A stretch of DNA of 64,000 nucleotides from Bacteroidota bacterium (lineage in GTDB: Bacteria > Bacteroidota > Bacteroidia > Chitinophagales > BACL12). The first letter of the stretch is position 1. Every line of letters begins with the position of its first letter. This document shows, piece after piece, positions 8,867-18,392 of the stretch. Location of the stretch: positions 868,001-932,000 of the forward strand of contig JADKAC010000005.1 in NCBI GenBank assembly GCA_016715425.1. Direction: 5' to 3'. The notes under the pieces are model-generated. The model had not been told where the DNA came from, ran no database searches, and worked only from the letters and a program-made list of their open reading frames with translations. A program made the position numbers and the translations under genes.

Positions 8867-9385
8867 TTATTCGAGAGTGTTCCCAATAATTTCATCATAA
8901 TTATAACCTGCTCTTTCCAATGCACGCTTAGCAGATTCTAATGCAATAGGTGCCGGATTTGGTGGATGCACAGGCACATCTTCTGTAAGTGCAAGTTGAT
9001 TTAATATCTCTTGCGTTTGCCCTTGCGTTAATGCTTCACATACATTATATAATCCACCCGGTTCTTCTTCTGCTAAATCATGTTTTTCTAAAACATAACA
9101 TATTGCTTTTATCAAGGACATCGTTGGCGGTGGAACCATTAATGCGGTGAGTGCGCCATGCTCAAGTCGAAATCGTGGAATTATTTCTTTCATCACTGAA
9201 TCATCTACACTTTTTGCAGCGGGGAAAAGTGTTTTCTCTTCCATCTTAATATGCGTCAATAATTTTATTCGGAATTGAAGATAATAGTCCATATTTATTT
9301 CACCGGATTTTTCAATTGCTTTATTCAATAAATTATCAATACGATGATGATCTTCTGTAAAAAATTGATATAATGGTTTGTTCAT
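8867..9385 (-). CDS. Hemerythrin HHE-domain protein
   Basis: 172 residues with hemerythrin metal-ligand signatures: EDHHRID near residue 11, THIKMEEKTLFP near residue 45 and RLEHGAL near residue 92, consistent with a four-helix bundle binding a di-iron centre. The C-terminal ~45 residues (Pro-rich then helical) are an extension. Such proteins sense or store O2 or NO, or protect Fe-S repair. It converges with the DUF2249 gene and is preceded by a TCACGAA inverted repeat, so joint redox control is plausible but inferred. Confidence 0.88.
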   Translation of the reverse strand: MNKPLYQFFTEDHHRIDNLLNKAIEKSGEINMDYYLQFRIKLLTHIKMEEKTLFPAAKSVDDSVMKEIIPRFRLEHGALTALMVPPPTMSLIKAICYVLEKHDLAEEEPGGLYNVCEALTQGQTQEILNQLALTEDVPVHPPNPAPIALESAKRALERAGYNYDEIIGNTLE

Positions 9386-9409
9386 AATTTTAAAATGTGC
9401 TTTACTAAT

Positions 9410-9430
9410 TCACGAATTATAATTTCGTGA
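9410..9430. promoter_or_regulatory. Inverted repeat upstream of hemerythrin gene
   Basis: TCACGAA (9410-9416), a 7-base AT spacer, and TTCGTGA (9424-9430), 25 bases upstream of the hemerythrin start. The symmetry suits a dimeric regulator. It could alternatively be a weak hairpin ending the upstream protease transcript, but there is no T run. Confidence 0.35.
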
Positions 9431-9448
9431 TTGAATATTTATTTTCTG

Positions 9449-10081
9449 TTAATTAACTCTGATATACCAATGCGCCTGAATTAAATTTGCTAAATCAATT
9501 CCCGGATATTCCACACGACCACCATTTTGAGAATTTTCTTCATTTGGCCATGGATCCCTTACAACAATGGATTGAATCATCGGACCATAATCTGTTTCTA
9601 AATAACTGCAAGCAGTAATTACAACAGCATGACCTGAATTCGGACTCGATTGATAGCCAATTAAAACAGGATGTTGATTCGCAAGTTCTTCGATTAAATA
9701 GGATGGAGTAGGAGCCCCAAAATTTAATGTTGCATATACTTCATACTGCCTTCCGTTATTGTCAACATTCCAATTATTTAAGTTGGCAGTTATCACTTCA
9801 AAGTTTCCGGTCCAGTTTGGTAAATTTCCATAAGGATCAGAACCATAACTTCTTTCTACAATTTGTTCTTGAGTGATGTTGATACCGTAATAATTAAATA
9901 TCATTTGTAATGATGCAGCCCAGCACCAATTAGAATTTCGCTGACTGGATGCATAGTAATTAAAATTTTCACTGAGAATTCCAACATAGGTAGCTTCTTG
10001 CGTGTAAGATTGTTGTGCAAAAATTTGTTGACCTATACTCACTGATAGCAATAGTAGAAAAGTCAATTTTAATTTTTTCAT
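9449..10081 (-). CDS. Secreted papain-like cysteine peptidase
   Basis: 210 residues with a Sec signal peptide (MKKLKLTFLLLLSVSIGQQ, probable cleavage after IFAQ). The catalytic Cys is at residue 53 in SNWCWAAS, the His at 151 in SGHAVVITA, and a probable Asp at 176 in VRDPWP, as in papain-like/C39-like bacterial peptidases. The small size with little pro-region means it may be active once exported. No neighbour suggests a substrate; it might be periplasmic or released protein degradation. Confidence 0.85.
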   Translation of the reverse strand: MKKLKLTFLLLLSVSIGQQIFAQQSYTQEATYVGILSENFNYYASSQRNSNWCWAASLQMIFNYYGINITQEQIVERSYGSDPYGNLPNWTGNFEVITANLNNWNVDNNGRQYEVYATLNFGAPTPSYLIEELANQHPVLIGYQSSPNSGHAVVITACSYLETDYGPMIQSIVVRDPWPNEENSQNGGRVEYPGIDLANLIQAHWYIRVN

Positions 10082-10242
10082 GATGCTTATTTTAATTATT
10101 TAATATGCGATAAGTGTAATCACTAATTTTTAATTTGATTATAAAATACTCTTTAATTCATTCGTATTATTTATCTAAGTTACAGTAAAGATGTTTTCTT
10201 TTTTAATTTGATAGTAATGCAATTTTATTTTTATACTTTCTT

Positions 10243-12936
10243 CTATAACCACTGATTAAATTTTCGGATATACCAATTTTTCATATACTGAATTAATAAA
10301 CAATATGCAGTTAGAATTCCTATTAACCAAGGGAAATATGCAAGTGGCAAAGGCTGCATAAATAGAATTTCCGCTAAAGGTGTAAATGGAATTATTATTC
10401 CGATAATCATTATTAAAGAAGTGAGTGCAATTACTGGTGCTGATGCCCAACTTTGAATAAATGGAATTTTCTTTGTGCGTATCATATGGACGATTAATGT
10501 TTGAGAAAGCAAGCCTTCTACGAACCAACCGGTTTGAAATAAACTTTGATGTTCCGGATTGTTGGCTTTAAAAATAAAGAACATCACTGCAAATAAAATG
10601 TAATCGAAAATGGAACTTGTTGGTCCTATATAAATCATAAATTTGCGAATGCCGGAAGCATCCCATTTTTTAGGTTTTTCTAAATAGTCTGTATCCATTT
10701 TATCCCAGGGAATAGAAGTTTGAGAAACACTGTATAACAGATTTTGTACAAGAATCTGAATTGGTAACATTGGTAAAAAAGGTAAGAATGCACTTGCACC
10801 AAGAATACTAAATACATTTCCGAAATTGCTGCTTGTAGCCATCTTAATATATTTAATAATATTTCCAAAAGTTTGACGTCCGTATTCAACACCTTTTTTA
10901 AGTACCATCAAATCTTTTTCAAGCAAAATAATATCAGAACTTTCTTTTGCAATGTCCACTGCTGTATCAACAGTAATTCCAACATCGGCCTCTTTTAATG
11001 CAGGCGCATCATTAATGCCATCACCCAAAAATCCTACAGTGTGTCCTTTTGCTTTTAAGGATTTTACAATACGCACTTTTTGTAAGGGGCTCATCTTTGC
11101 AAATATGGAAATATCATCCACTCGTGCAGTTAATTCTTCATCAGAAATTAAATCCAATTCATCCCCCAGAATTATATTTTGAATTGGAATTCCAACATCA
11201 GTACAAATCTTTTTTGTAACAGTATCATTATCACCAGTCAATACTTTTACCGGGACATTTAATTTGCGTAATGCGGCTATACTTGGTTTTGCCGATGGTT
11301 TTGCAGGATCAAGAAACCCAATAAATCCTGTGAAGATTAAATTACTTTCATCAGCCACTCCATAATTGAGAGGATGATCGCCATCAAATTCACGAATAGC
11401 AAGCAGTAAAATACGCAGACCTTTTTCATTGAGCTTATTTGCAGTTTCCAAAACACCTGCCCGCATTTCTGAAGTTATTTGTATTATTTCATCTCGCTTA
11501 ATATGCAGTTGCCTGTCTTCACCCGGATTAAAACTATGTGTGCATAGAGATAACATTTCTTCCACAGCACCTTTACAGATTAACAGATGTGTATTGTTTT
11601 TTTGTTTAAGGATAATACTCATTCTTCTGCGTTGAAAATCAAAAGGAATTTCATCTACTTTTTGGTAGTATTCTTTCACCTTTAAATAATCATTCAACTC
11701 CACATGTTCCAACACCGCTTTATCCATTAAATTAACCAAACCTGTTTGATGATAACTATTCAGATATGCCCATTTTAATACTTCATCATCTTCTACACCA
11801 AATACATTTAAGTGTTGTTCCAAAACAATTTTATCCAGAGTAAGTGTACCTGTTTTATCGGTGCAAAGCATATCCATTGCACCAATATTTTGAATGGCAT
11901 TTAAGCGCTTCACAATCACTTTCTGTTTGCTCATGCTTAACGCACCTTTGGCAAGATTGGCAGTTACAATTACGGGTAACATTTCCGGTGTTAACCCAAC
12001 AGCAACTGCAATTGAAAAAAGCAATGCTTCCATCCAATCTCCTTTTACCAATCCATTAACCAGAAAAATAACGGGCACCATAATTAGCATAAACCGAATA
12101 AGTAAAGTACTTACTTTATTAATGCCGAGATCAAAACTAGTTGCCGGATTTTCACCAACTAAACTTCTGCCAATGCTTCCGAAATATGTACTAGAACCTG
12201 TAGTAATAACCACCGCCGTTGCTGCGCCACTCTCAACAGTTGTTCCCATAAAACATAAATTATTTAATTCTATTACTGGTTTATTTCCAATTTCAGAAAT
12301 TGCATTTGCACTTTTTTCGATGGGTAATGATTCACCTGTTAACATGGACTGACCAATAAATAAATCAATACTTTGCACTATGCGACAATCAGCAGGAATC
12401 ATATCACCCGCAGATAAATACACTATATCACCCGGCACCAGCATCTTCATATCCAACTCATTTCTACCGACATATTTTCGAAGAACAGCAGCGGTTGTTT
12501 TTACCATGTTTTTTAATTGTTCTGCAGCACGATTACTTCTGTATTCCTGAAAGAAACTAAGTAACCCACTTATCAAAACCATTATGGAAATAACAAGAAC
12601 AGTTTTATAATCTTTTTCGCCCTGCACTACCAACCATACATCCATGATATATGAAATGATTACGATAGAAAGCAGGATTAAAATAAATGGATTGACAAAT
12701 GATTTTATTAATTGTTTCACCCACGAAGGAGAGCGATCATAATCCACTTCATTTAAACCAAATTTCAAGATGCGATCTTCTGCTTCCTCTTGCGATAAAC
12801 CCTTCTCATCACTCTCCATCAAATCATACACAGCAGGGGAATCCATACTTGCTGCATTGCGCAAAAATTCAATATCGGCTGAACTCATTCCCAATCGCTG
12901 TGATTTTGAAATGGTTTTAAAGGAGGTTTTTTTCAT
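10243..12936 (-). CDS. mgtA: Mg2+-importing P-type ATPase (MgtA/MgtB type)
   Basis: An 897-residue P-type ATPase of class IIIB. Visible are the actuator region GDIVYLSAGDMIPADCRIV, the phosphorylation motif DKTGTLT with Asp360, the hinge GDGINDAPAL, and membrane segments at 70-125, 275-340 and through the last ~230 residues. The N-terminus lacks heavy-metal-binding domains and the end has the extra helices of Mg2+ importers. It moves Mg2+ inward under limitation in the family's known members. No adjacent MgtC gene or recognisable Mg2+ riboswitch is seen; about 110 bases separate it from the next gene upstream. Confidence 0.93.
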   Translation of the reverse strand: MKKTSFKTISKSQRLGMSSADIEFLRNAASMDSPAVYDLMESDEKGLSQEEAEDRILKFGLNEVDYDRSPSWVKQLIKSFVNPFILILLSIVIISYIMDVWLVVQGEKDYKTVLVISIMVLISGLLSFFQEYRSNRAAEQLKNMVKTTAAVLRKYVGRNELDMKMLVPGDIVYLSAGDMIPADCRIVQSIDLFIGQSMLTGESLPIEKSANAISEIGNKPVIELNNLCFMGTTVESGAATAVVITTGSSTYFGSIGRSLVGENPATSFDLGINKVSTLLIRFMLIMVPVIFLVNGLVKGDWMEALLFSIAVAVGLTPEMLPVIVTANLAKGALSMSKQKVIVKRLNAIQNIGAMDMLCTDKTGTLTLDKIVLEQHLNVFGVEDDEVLKWAYLNSYHQTGLVNLMDKAVLEHVELNDYLKVKEYYQKVDEIPFDFQRRRMSIILKQKNNTHLLICKGAVEEMLSLCTHSFNPGEDRQLHIKRDEIIQITSEMRAGVLETANKLNEKGLRILLLAIREFDGDHPLNYGVADESNLIFTGFIGFLDPAKPSAKPSIAALRKLNVPVKVLTGDNDTVTKKICTDVGIPIQNIILGDELDLISDEELTARVDDISIFAKMSPLQKVRIVKSLKAKGHTVGFLGDGINDAPALKEADVGITVDTAVDIAKESSDIILLEKDLMVLKKGVEYGRQTFGNIIKYIKMATSSNFGNVFSILGASAFLPFLPMLPIQILVQNLLYSVSQTSIPWDKMDTDYLEKPKKWDASGIRKFMIYIGPTSSIFDYILFAVMFFIFKANNPEHQSLFQTGWFVEGLLSQTLIVHMIRTKKIPFIQSWASAPVIALTSLIMIIGIIIPFTPLAEILFMQPLPLAYFPWLIGILTAYCLLIQYMKNWYIRKFNQWL

Positions 12937-13044
12937 ACTGAGAATCTATGTTTGCGATAATACAAAACTTCCATCTCAATATTATGAGTATTTCATAATT
13001 CAGTGGGAAGAAGTAATTATATCACTTTGTAATACACAAATAAA

Positions 13045-13434
13045 TTAATTTGTCTGCGTACTCACCGACCAATAATTGCCGGCAAAATCATAGAAGGAAC
13101 CACGGGTATCCGGATCACCTTCTCTATTAACAGGCTTGTCAATTATTTTACAACCATTTTCAATTGCATTAGCAAATGTTTTAAAAACATCAGGAACATA
13201 AAAATGCAACATTGTTTTATTTGCTGCATAATTATCAGTGCTATCACTAATCATAATTACAGAATCATCCAACTGCAATTCAGCATGCATAATTTTTCCG
13301 TTTTCACTATCATATCTACGAAGTTCTTTCGCATCAAAAATGATCTTTAATAAATCAATGAATTTTTGTGCATCATCTATTATCAAATATGGCGAAAGTG
13401 AATTGTAGTTGGCGGGTTTGTATGGTTTGTTCAT
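13045..13434 (-). CDS. VOC-family (glyoxalase/PhnB-like) protein
   Basis: 129 residues with one vicinal-oxygen-chelate fold: LSPYLIIDDAQKFIDLLKIIFDAKELRRY at the N-terminus, an ELQLDDSVIMISD strand pair, and the C-terminal DPDTRGSFYDFAGNYWSVSTQ. It resembles PhnB-like or fosfomycin-resistance-related VOC proteins, but a conserved set of metal ligands is not obvious, so it may be non-catalytic. It stands alone, about 110 bases upstream of mgtA on the same strand. Confidence 0.8.
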   Translation of the reverse strand: MNKPYKPANYNSLSPYLIIDDAQKFIDLLKIIFDAKELRRYDSENGKIMHAELQLDDSVIMISDSTDNYAANKTMLHFYVPDVFKTFANAIENGCKIIDKPVNREGDPDTRGSFYDFAGNYWSVSTQTN

Positions 13435-13539
13435 AGTAGTTTGGTTATAGGATGAATCAGTTTAATTATAATACTAAAATAAATATTTTTTATAAATTAG
13501 CGATGTTTCAAATTGTTTTTTCACTTTAAAATCAATTAA

Positions 13540-13875
13540 GCAGCGAAAAATTATCACACCTATAAAAGTTGTATTAACGCATGTTTAAATTGCGTTGCTA
13601 TTTGTACTCATTGTGCATCTTCTTGCACACAGGAAGAGGATGTAAAGATGATGGCAAAATGTATTCGGTTGTATTTGGAATGTATTGCGATTTGTAATGC
13701 CACTGCGCAATTAATGAGTATAGGAAGTAGTAAGGCAAAAGAGATTTGTGCTATTTGTGCAGACATTTGTAATGCGTTTGCTGAAGAATACAGCAAACAT
13801 AAAACAGAACATTGTCAGGAAGGTGCAACACCATGTAAGGCTTGTGCTACCGAATGTTTTAAGATGGCCGTTTAA
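13540..13875 (+). CDS. Four-helix-bundle copper-binding protein, start codon missing
   Basis: The frame encodes a Cys-rich protein of the four-helix-bundle copper-storage (Csp/DUF326) type, with repeated CxxxC and CxxC spacings such as CINACLNC, CTHCASSC, CIAICNATA, CAICADIC, CKACATEC. The first ATG is at 13648, but coherent family sequence continues in frame upstream to about 13564. It includes the first two Cys helices and the EEDVKMMAKC block. The in-frame stop at 13537 is followed by no ATG, GTG or TTG before that sequence. Either a rare start (for example ATT at 13573) is used, the start codon was mutated, or only a shortened protein from 13648 is made. Coordinates give the full open frame. 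Confidence 0.7.
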   Translation, partial: AAKNYHTYKSCINACLNCVAICTHCASSCTQEEDVKMMAKCIRLYLECIAICNATAQLMSIGSSKAKEICAICADICNAFAEEYSKHKTEHCQEGATPCKACATECFKMAV

Positions 13876-13893
13876 TTAATAATTCTAAAATAA

Positions 13894-13931
13894 AAATGAT
13901 GCAATCAAAATTTATATTGACCGCATCATTT
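13894..13931. terminator. Probable bidirectional terminator
   Basis: A 9-bp inverted repeat, AAATGATGC (13894-13902) and GCATCATTT (13923-13931), lies between the convergent copper-protein and PNPOx-like genes. Its flanks are AT-rich on both sides. The 20-base loop makes it weaker than the other hairpins. Confidence 0.45.
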
Positions 13932-13939
13932 ATTATTAT

Positions 13940-14473
13940 TTATATATTTAAATTCCCTTCGATAGAATCATCCAAAGTTTTACCCATTATCGCACCCGCA
14001 GCAATTTTCAACATTGCAATGGCATTTCCATGTTTATTGTCCCAATAATAACCATCCTCTGCAGTAACTTTAATAACAGTAATTCTTGGATCATCAATTC
14101 CTTCTGTAAACCAAGTTTTAATCAATGGATTCCATAGCTCTTTTATTAAATTTTTATCAGTAGAAATTGTGGCTTTGCCATAAATACTCAAAAAGTCAGA
14201 ATAAGAAGAACCCTGAAAGAGTAATTGTACTTTAGGATCAATGTTTATGTCTAAATTCTTATGACTGTCATTAGCACTCAAGAACCACAAATTTCCATTA
14301 TCATCCACTTTTTGTACTGCCATAGGTCTAACAGTTACAGATTTTCCGGTGGTAATTCCGGTGCAGAAAAAGCAAGTATTATTATCTGCCAGTTCTTTTA
14401 TTTTTTCAGCAGCTTTTTTACCATGAAGGTCTTCATGATTTTCTTCTTGTTGATTTTTGTTGATGCTATCCAT
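13940..14473 (-). CDS. PNPOx-like general stress protein
   Basis: About 177 residues from the ATG at 14473; a TTG six codons upstream is less likely. The protein has the split-barrel FMN-binding pattern of pyridoxamine-phosphate-oxidase-like general stress proteins: AAEKIKELADNNTCFFCTG, RPMAVQKVDDNGNLWFLSANDSHK, VQLLFQGSSYSDFLSIYGKATI, and a C-terminal VKVTAEDGYYWDN. Family members bind FMN or F420-like cofactors and are induced by stress; the substrate is unknown. No operon partner is evident. Confidence 0.85.
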   Translation of the reverse strand: MDSINKNQQEENHEDLHGKKAAEKIKELADNNTCFFCTGITTGKSVTVRPMAVQKVDDNGNLWFLSANDSHKNLDINIDPKVQLLFQGSSYSDFLSIYGKATISTDKNLIKELWNPLIKTWFTEGIDDPRITVIKVTAEDGYYWDNKHGNAIAMLKIAAGAIMGKTLDDSIEGNLNI

Positions 14474-14573
14474 ATTGTTTTTTTTAAGCAAATATCAACA
14501 GGCTGGTTAAAAAAAAGTTTTTAGGGATTTATGTGATGATTGAATTTATGTATCAGTTTATAAGGATTTAATC

Positions 14574-14837
14574 TTAAGTTTTAAAAATTTTATCAACTGT
14601 AATAATTCTATATGTATTTTGATTTATAGTTATTTTAATATTGTTAGCATTATTCATTACATAGATGTTTTTACCTATTCTCTGGAAAAAATCTATTTGA
14701 GTTTCTTCAATTATTGCAGAGAGCATTTTTTCAATTTCAGATTTTGAATATCTACAATTCAATTTTTTATTAATTCTTTCATAAACGAATTCAGTGTAAC
14801 AAAGCTTGTTTAAAATTTCAGTTTTATCAATGAACAT
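14574..14837 (-). CDS. DUF3781-like protein
   Basis: 87 residues matching my recollection of DUF3781: ILNKLCYTEFVYERINKKL at the start, GKNIYVMNNANNIKITIN and NTYRIITVDK at the end. Function unknown; the fold looks like a small alpha/beta domain. It is soluble and appears complete with an ATG at 14837. It is the last gene before the eCIS locus and transcribed away from it. Confidence 0.65.
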   Translation of the reverse strand: MFIDKTEILNKLCYTEFVYERINKKLNCRYSKSEIEKMLSAIIEETQIDFFQRIGKNIYVMNNANNIKITINQNTYRIITVDKIFKT

Positions 14838-15192
14838 TTTATGATTTGAATTTGCAAGTGGGTTTTTTAAACTTGATAAAAATGATAGTGAAAAAAAATC
14901 AAATTTATAGTTTAAAATTAGAGGATGAGTTGAGAATTTGAATTTTACTTCTAAGATATATTCATTAAAAACTCTTTCTATAGATTGAAATAATCCAATT
15001 TTATCGTTTTACAAAAAGGTTGGAAGTATTAATACTAAAATATGTGGCCAATCAAGAACAAGCCCTTTCAAGCTTTGATACACAATCCATCTTTTTACTC
15101 TATAGAAATATTTTTTCATGTTGAATAAATTCTTTCTATCTTACCTCGCTATTTTTAATATATGTTAATTATACTTAATTAATTAAACCAAG
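14838..15192. other. Intergenic region before the eCIS locus
   Basis: 355 AT-rich bases between divergent genes. It must hold the promoters of the DUF3781-like gene and the LytTR regulator, but I find no convincing promoter, repeat or structured RNA and no coding-like frame. Confidence 0.4.
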
Positions 15193-15936
15193 ATGATCTC
15201 CACATTAATTATTGAAAATGACAATAACTCTAGCAATACATTAGAGAGTTTACTTTGTGAAAGCTGTCCTCTAGTTTCCATAGTTGGCACAACCAATAAC
15301 TATACTGACGCAATTAATTGTATAGAAAAAATACATCCAGATTTAGTGTTTCTTGATGTAGATATGCCTCATCTTAAAGGGTTAGAAACCTTTAATCATT
15401 ATTATCCTTCTGCTTTCGAAATAATAGTGACTTCCAATTCGGAAAAATTTGCAATTCAAGCATTAAATTGCTGTGCTTCCGGGTATCTGCTTAAACCTAT
15501 AAAACTGAAAAAGCTTATTACTTCAGTAAATTATGCAACTCAGAGAATACAAGATAAAAAAGTTAATAAGCAAAATAACGTAACGGACAATAACGCATTG
15601 AAGAAATTTGTACTGCAAGAAATAATTGGAATACCAACAATTGAAGGTTACGAATACATTCCTGTTAAGGACATCATACGCTGCGAAGGAATGCAAAAAT
15701 ATACCCGTGTCATTACGGTTGACAAAACAGATCTGATAAGCTCTTATAATTTAGGTGAATTTATAAAACGATTGGATTGCCATGGTTTTTATTCACCCCA
15801 TAAATCCCATCTTATTAATTTAAAAATGGTACGTAAGTATCACAACGAAGGAAATGTGCTTATGCTGAATGGTTCTTGGGTGCCTGTTGCCAAAAGAAGG
15901 AAAAAGGAATTTCTTGGCCAAATCGAACATCTTTAA
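15193..15936 (+). CDS. LytTR-family response regulator at head of eCIS locus
   Basis: 247 residues. Residues 1-120 form a receiver domain with the acidic pair at IIENDN, the phospho-acceptor region VFLDVDMP (Asp near 56-58) and the switch Lys in GYLLKPIKLKK. Residues 150-247 form a LytTR DNA-binding domain (YIPVKDIIRCEGMQKYT, FYSPHKSHLINLKMV). No histidine kinase gene is adjacent, so its partner is elsewhere. It lies ~400 bases upstream of the sheath gene on the same strand, making it the obvious candidate local regulator of the injection system; that link is inferred from position. The lead-in ATTAATTAAACCAAG gives no strong Shine-Dalgarno. Confidence 0.9.
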   Translation: MISTLIIENDNNSSNTLESLLCESCPLVSIVGTTNNYTDAINCIEKIHPDLVFLDVDMPHLKGLETFNHYYPSAFEIIVTSNSEKFAIQALNCCASGYLLKPIKLKKLITSVNYATQRIQDKKVNKQNNVTDNNALKKFVLQEIIGIPTIEGYEYIPVKDIIRCEGMQKYTRVITVDKTDLISSYNLGEFIKRLDCHGFYSPHKSHLINLKMVRKYHNEGNVLMLNGSWVPVAKRRKKEFLGQIEHL

Positions 15937-16334
15937 TTCCCGTTAATTCCTAAATTCAAATCTTTCGTTCCGTATAATCTCCCATTAGTCTAATAAGGCT
16001 TGTAAACCATCTTTGGGATTTATAATCTTTACCTGATCTTTTATTAAAAAAGTTTAGAATTCATTTACTCTGATGTTAATTAAAGACAAATAATTGAAAC
16101 AATCTCAAAGAAATCAATTCCAATAGGATTAAGATTAAAGTTGGGCAAACTAATGTAAAGTTGTAATGTGAAAAAGAAAAAATAAATTGATTTTCCTTTC
16201 TGCTTTATTTTTTGAGAAGAAAAGATCGGGTTGGGACTGAAGGGGCGAAGCTATATCACAATAAGTTACTGCCTAACAAATACATTTCTAACTATTCAAA
16301 CATAAAATTCTTAATTATTCTAAAGAGGTAAATT
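15937..16334. other. Long leader region upstream of the sheath gene
   Basis: 398 non-coding bases between regulator and sheath. It probably carries the main eCIS promoter and a 5' leader. A ribosome-binding-like AAAGAGGT sits just before the sheath ATG. The segment around 16210-16260 is noticeably more G-rich than its surroundings. I see no definite LytTR direct repeat by eye. Confidence 0.4.
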
Positions 16335-17857
16335 ATGCCAATACAACCAACATATCCCGGAGTGTATGTTCAAGAAGTGCCCAGTGGGGTACGAACCATT
16401 GCCGGAGTCAGCACATCCATTGCAATGTTTATCGGACGCACAAAATGGGGGCCTGTAAATGAGCCTATTTCATGTCTGAATTACACCGAATTCCTACGCA
16501 CATTCACTGAAGATATATCGCAGGGTGATATGGCAAGAGCTGTTCGGCTATTTTTTATAAATGGAGGTACTAGATGCTATGTTAATCGCATTGGGGCAAA
16601 TATTGATACAGCATTGTTAACTATTCAAGATGGTGAAGGGGCTCCGGCAGATTCTTTAACAGTTTCAGCAAAATATCCTGGCGATTTAGGTGAATCAATT
16701 CATTTGATAATTACCAACTCCACTACTGGTGTAAATGGCACTTTCGATCTTGAACTTTATAGAGATATTGCTGGAATTAAAACAGATAACCAGAAATGGA
16801 CAGGTCTGTCAATGAATCCTACTAATCAAAAGTATGCTCCCACGTATGTCAATTATAAATGGGCAGTTTTAACTTCAAATGAAATTGTTCCGGCCACTGT
16901 TCCTCCAACTTTCAATCAATTTGCTCCTGATAATACAGCAGATACTCAACTGGCTGGAGGAAGCGATGGTATAACACCTTTAACCAATAATGAATATACT
17001 GCAGCCTATGATGTAATAGATAAGGAAGTAGATTTATTTAATCTTATGATTATTCCAAAAGATAATTCAATTGATCAGGAAGATGTTTGGGCATTGGCAA
17101 GTGAGTTTTGTTTGCGAAGACGAGCCTTCTTGTTAATGGATCCCCGTGAAGAATGGACAACTTATCAAGAAGCCACTCATGTTACGGATGGTGTTAATTC
17201 ACTCCGCACAAGTTTAGTTAAAGACCACAGTGCTGTATTTTCCCCCGATTAACCGTAAATGAAAATGGAGTTACTATTAATGTAGGACCCAGTGGTGCAA
17301 TTGCCGGGCTAATGGCAAGAACAGATTCAAACCGTGGTGTTTGGAAAGCACCTGCAGGTACGGAAGCGGATCTTCGGGGAATTACTGGTCTTGAATATCG
17401 TTTCAGTGATTCAGAAAACGGTGTAATGAATCCGAGAGGAATTAATATAATCCGGATTTTTCCAAACGGTATAGTAAATTGGGGTGCCCGGACTATGGAT
17501 GGTGATGATGATTTTGCTAGTGAGTATAAATACATTCCCATTCGCCGAACAGCGCTGTTTATAGAAGAGAGTCTTTATCGAGGTTTAAAATGGGTTGTTT
17601 TCGAACCCAATGATGAGCCACTTTGGGCACAAGTACGATTGAATGTCGGAGCATTTATGCACAACTTGTTTCGTCAGGGAGCATTTCAGGGAACAAAGAA
17701 GCAAGATGCATACTTTGTGAAATGCGACAGTGAAACAACTACACAAAATGATATCAACTTAGGTATAGTAAATATTTGGGTAGGATTTGCTCCTTTAAAA
17801 CCTGCTGAATTCGTAATTCTATATCTGCAACAAATGACTGGACAAATACAGGTTTAA
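16335..17857 (+). CDS. eCIS contractile sheath protein, single-base frameshift
   Basis: A tail-sheath protein of about 507 residues if one base is restored. The N-terminus PTYPGVYVQEVPSGVRTIAGVSTSIAMFIG is the classic phage/eCIS sheath opening, and the C-terminal half (KAPAGTEADLRG, NPRGINIIRIFPNGIVNWGARTM, FVEP-like VVFEPNDEPLW) carries the conserved sheath core. The frame stops at 17250-17252, then continues one base back until 17857. Restoring one T in the TTTT run at 17238-17241 gives AVFFPRLTVNENG, as expected for the family. The sheath polymer contracts to drive the inner tube through a target membrane. It is followed 18 bases later by the tube gene. Confidence 0.92.
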
Positions 17858-17875
17858 CTTTTTAAAACAATAATT

Positions 17876-18382
17876 ATGGCGGTTCCTCAATTTGTGGTTA
17901 ATGCGTATCGCTTTGACCCCTACAAAAATTTTAAATTCCGAATTCGTTGGGACGGAAAAGTCGTTGCGGGTGTGAGTAAAGTAACCGGATTAAAACAATC
18001 CACCGAACCCGTAAAACATAGGGAAGGTGGTGATCCCAGCAGTTCCAGACTAAGCCCAAGTGTTTGGAGTTTCGAACCCATTACTCTTGATAGAGGAGTA
18101 ACACATGATCCGGAATTTGAAAACTGGGCAAAAAAAGTGTGGAACGTGGAAGGCGACTCTGCTATCTCCTTAAAAGATTTTCGCAAGGATATTATTATTG
18201 AATTGCTCAATGAGCAAGGTGTAGTTGCAAAAGCGTATAAAGTATATCGCTGTTGGGTTTCCACTTATCAGGCACTGCCAGAATTAGATGCCGGTGGAAA
18301 TGCTGTCGCTATTGAGCAAATGGTTTTGCAAAATGAAGGTTGGGAGCGTGATGTAGAAATTCCTGAACCTTCGCAAACTTAA
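17876..18382 (+). CDS. eCIS inner tube protein (T4 gp19-like)
   Basis: 168 residues of the T4 tail-tube/gp19 family: VNAYRFDPYKNFKFRIRWDGKVVAGVSKVTGLK at the N-terminus, KHREGGDPSSSR, and ITLDRGVTHDPEFENWAKKV in the middle. Hexamers stack to make the Hcp-like tube inside the sheath. It is intact and starts 18 bases after the sheath stop. Only one tube gene is seen, whereas several Afp/PVC loci carry two or more; the CIS_tube gene at 25.66 kb is a different adaptor. Confidence 0.93.
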   Translation: MAVPQFVVNAYRFDPYKNFKFRIRWDGKVVAGVSKVTGLKQSTEPVKHREGGDPSSSRLSPSVWSFEPITLDRGVTHDPEFENWAKKVWNVEGDSAISLKDFRKDIIIELLNEQGVVAKAYKVYRCWVSTYQALPELDAGGNAVAIEQMVLQNEGWERDVEIPEPSQT

Positions 18383-18392
18383 GAGATTGATA

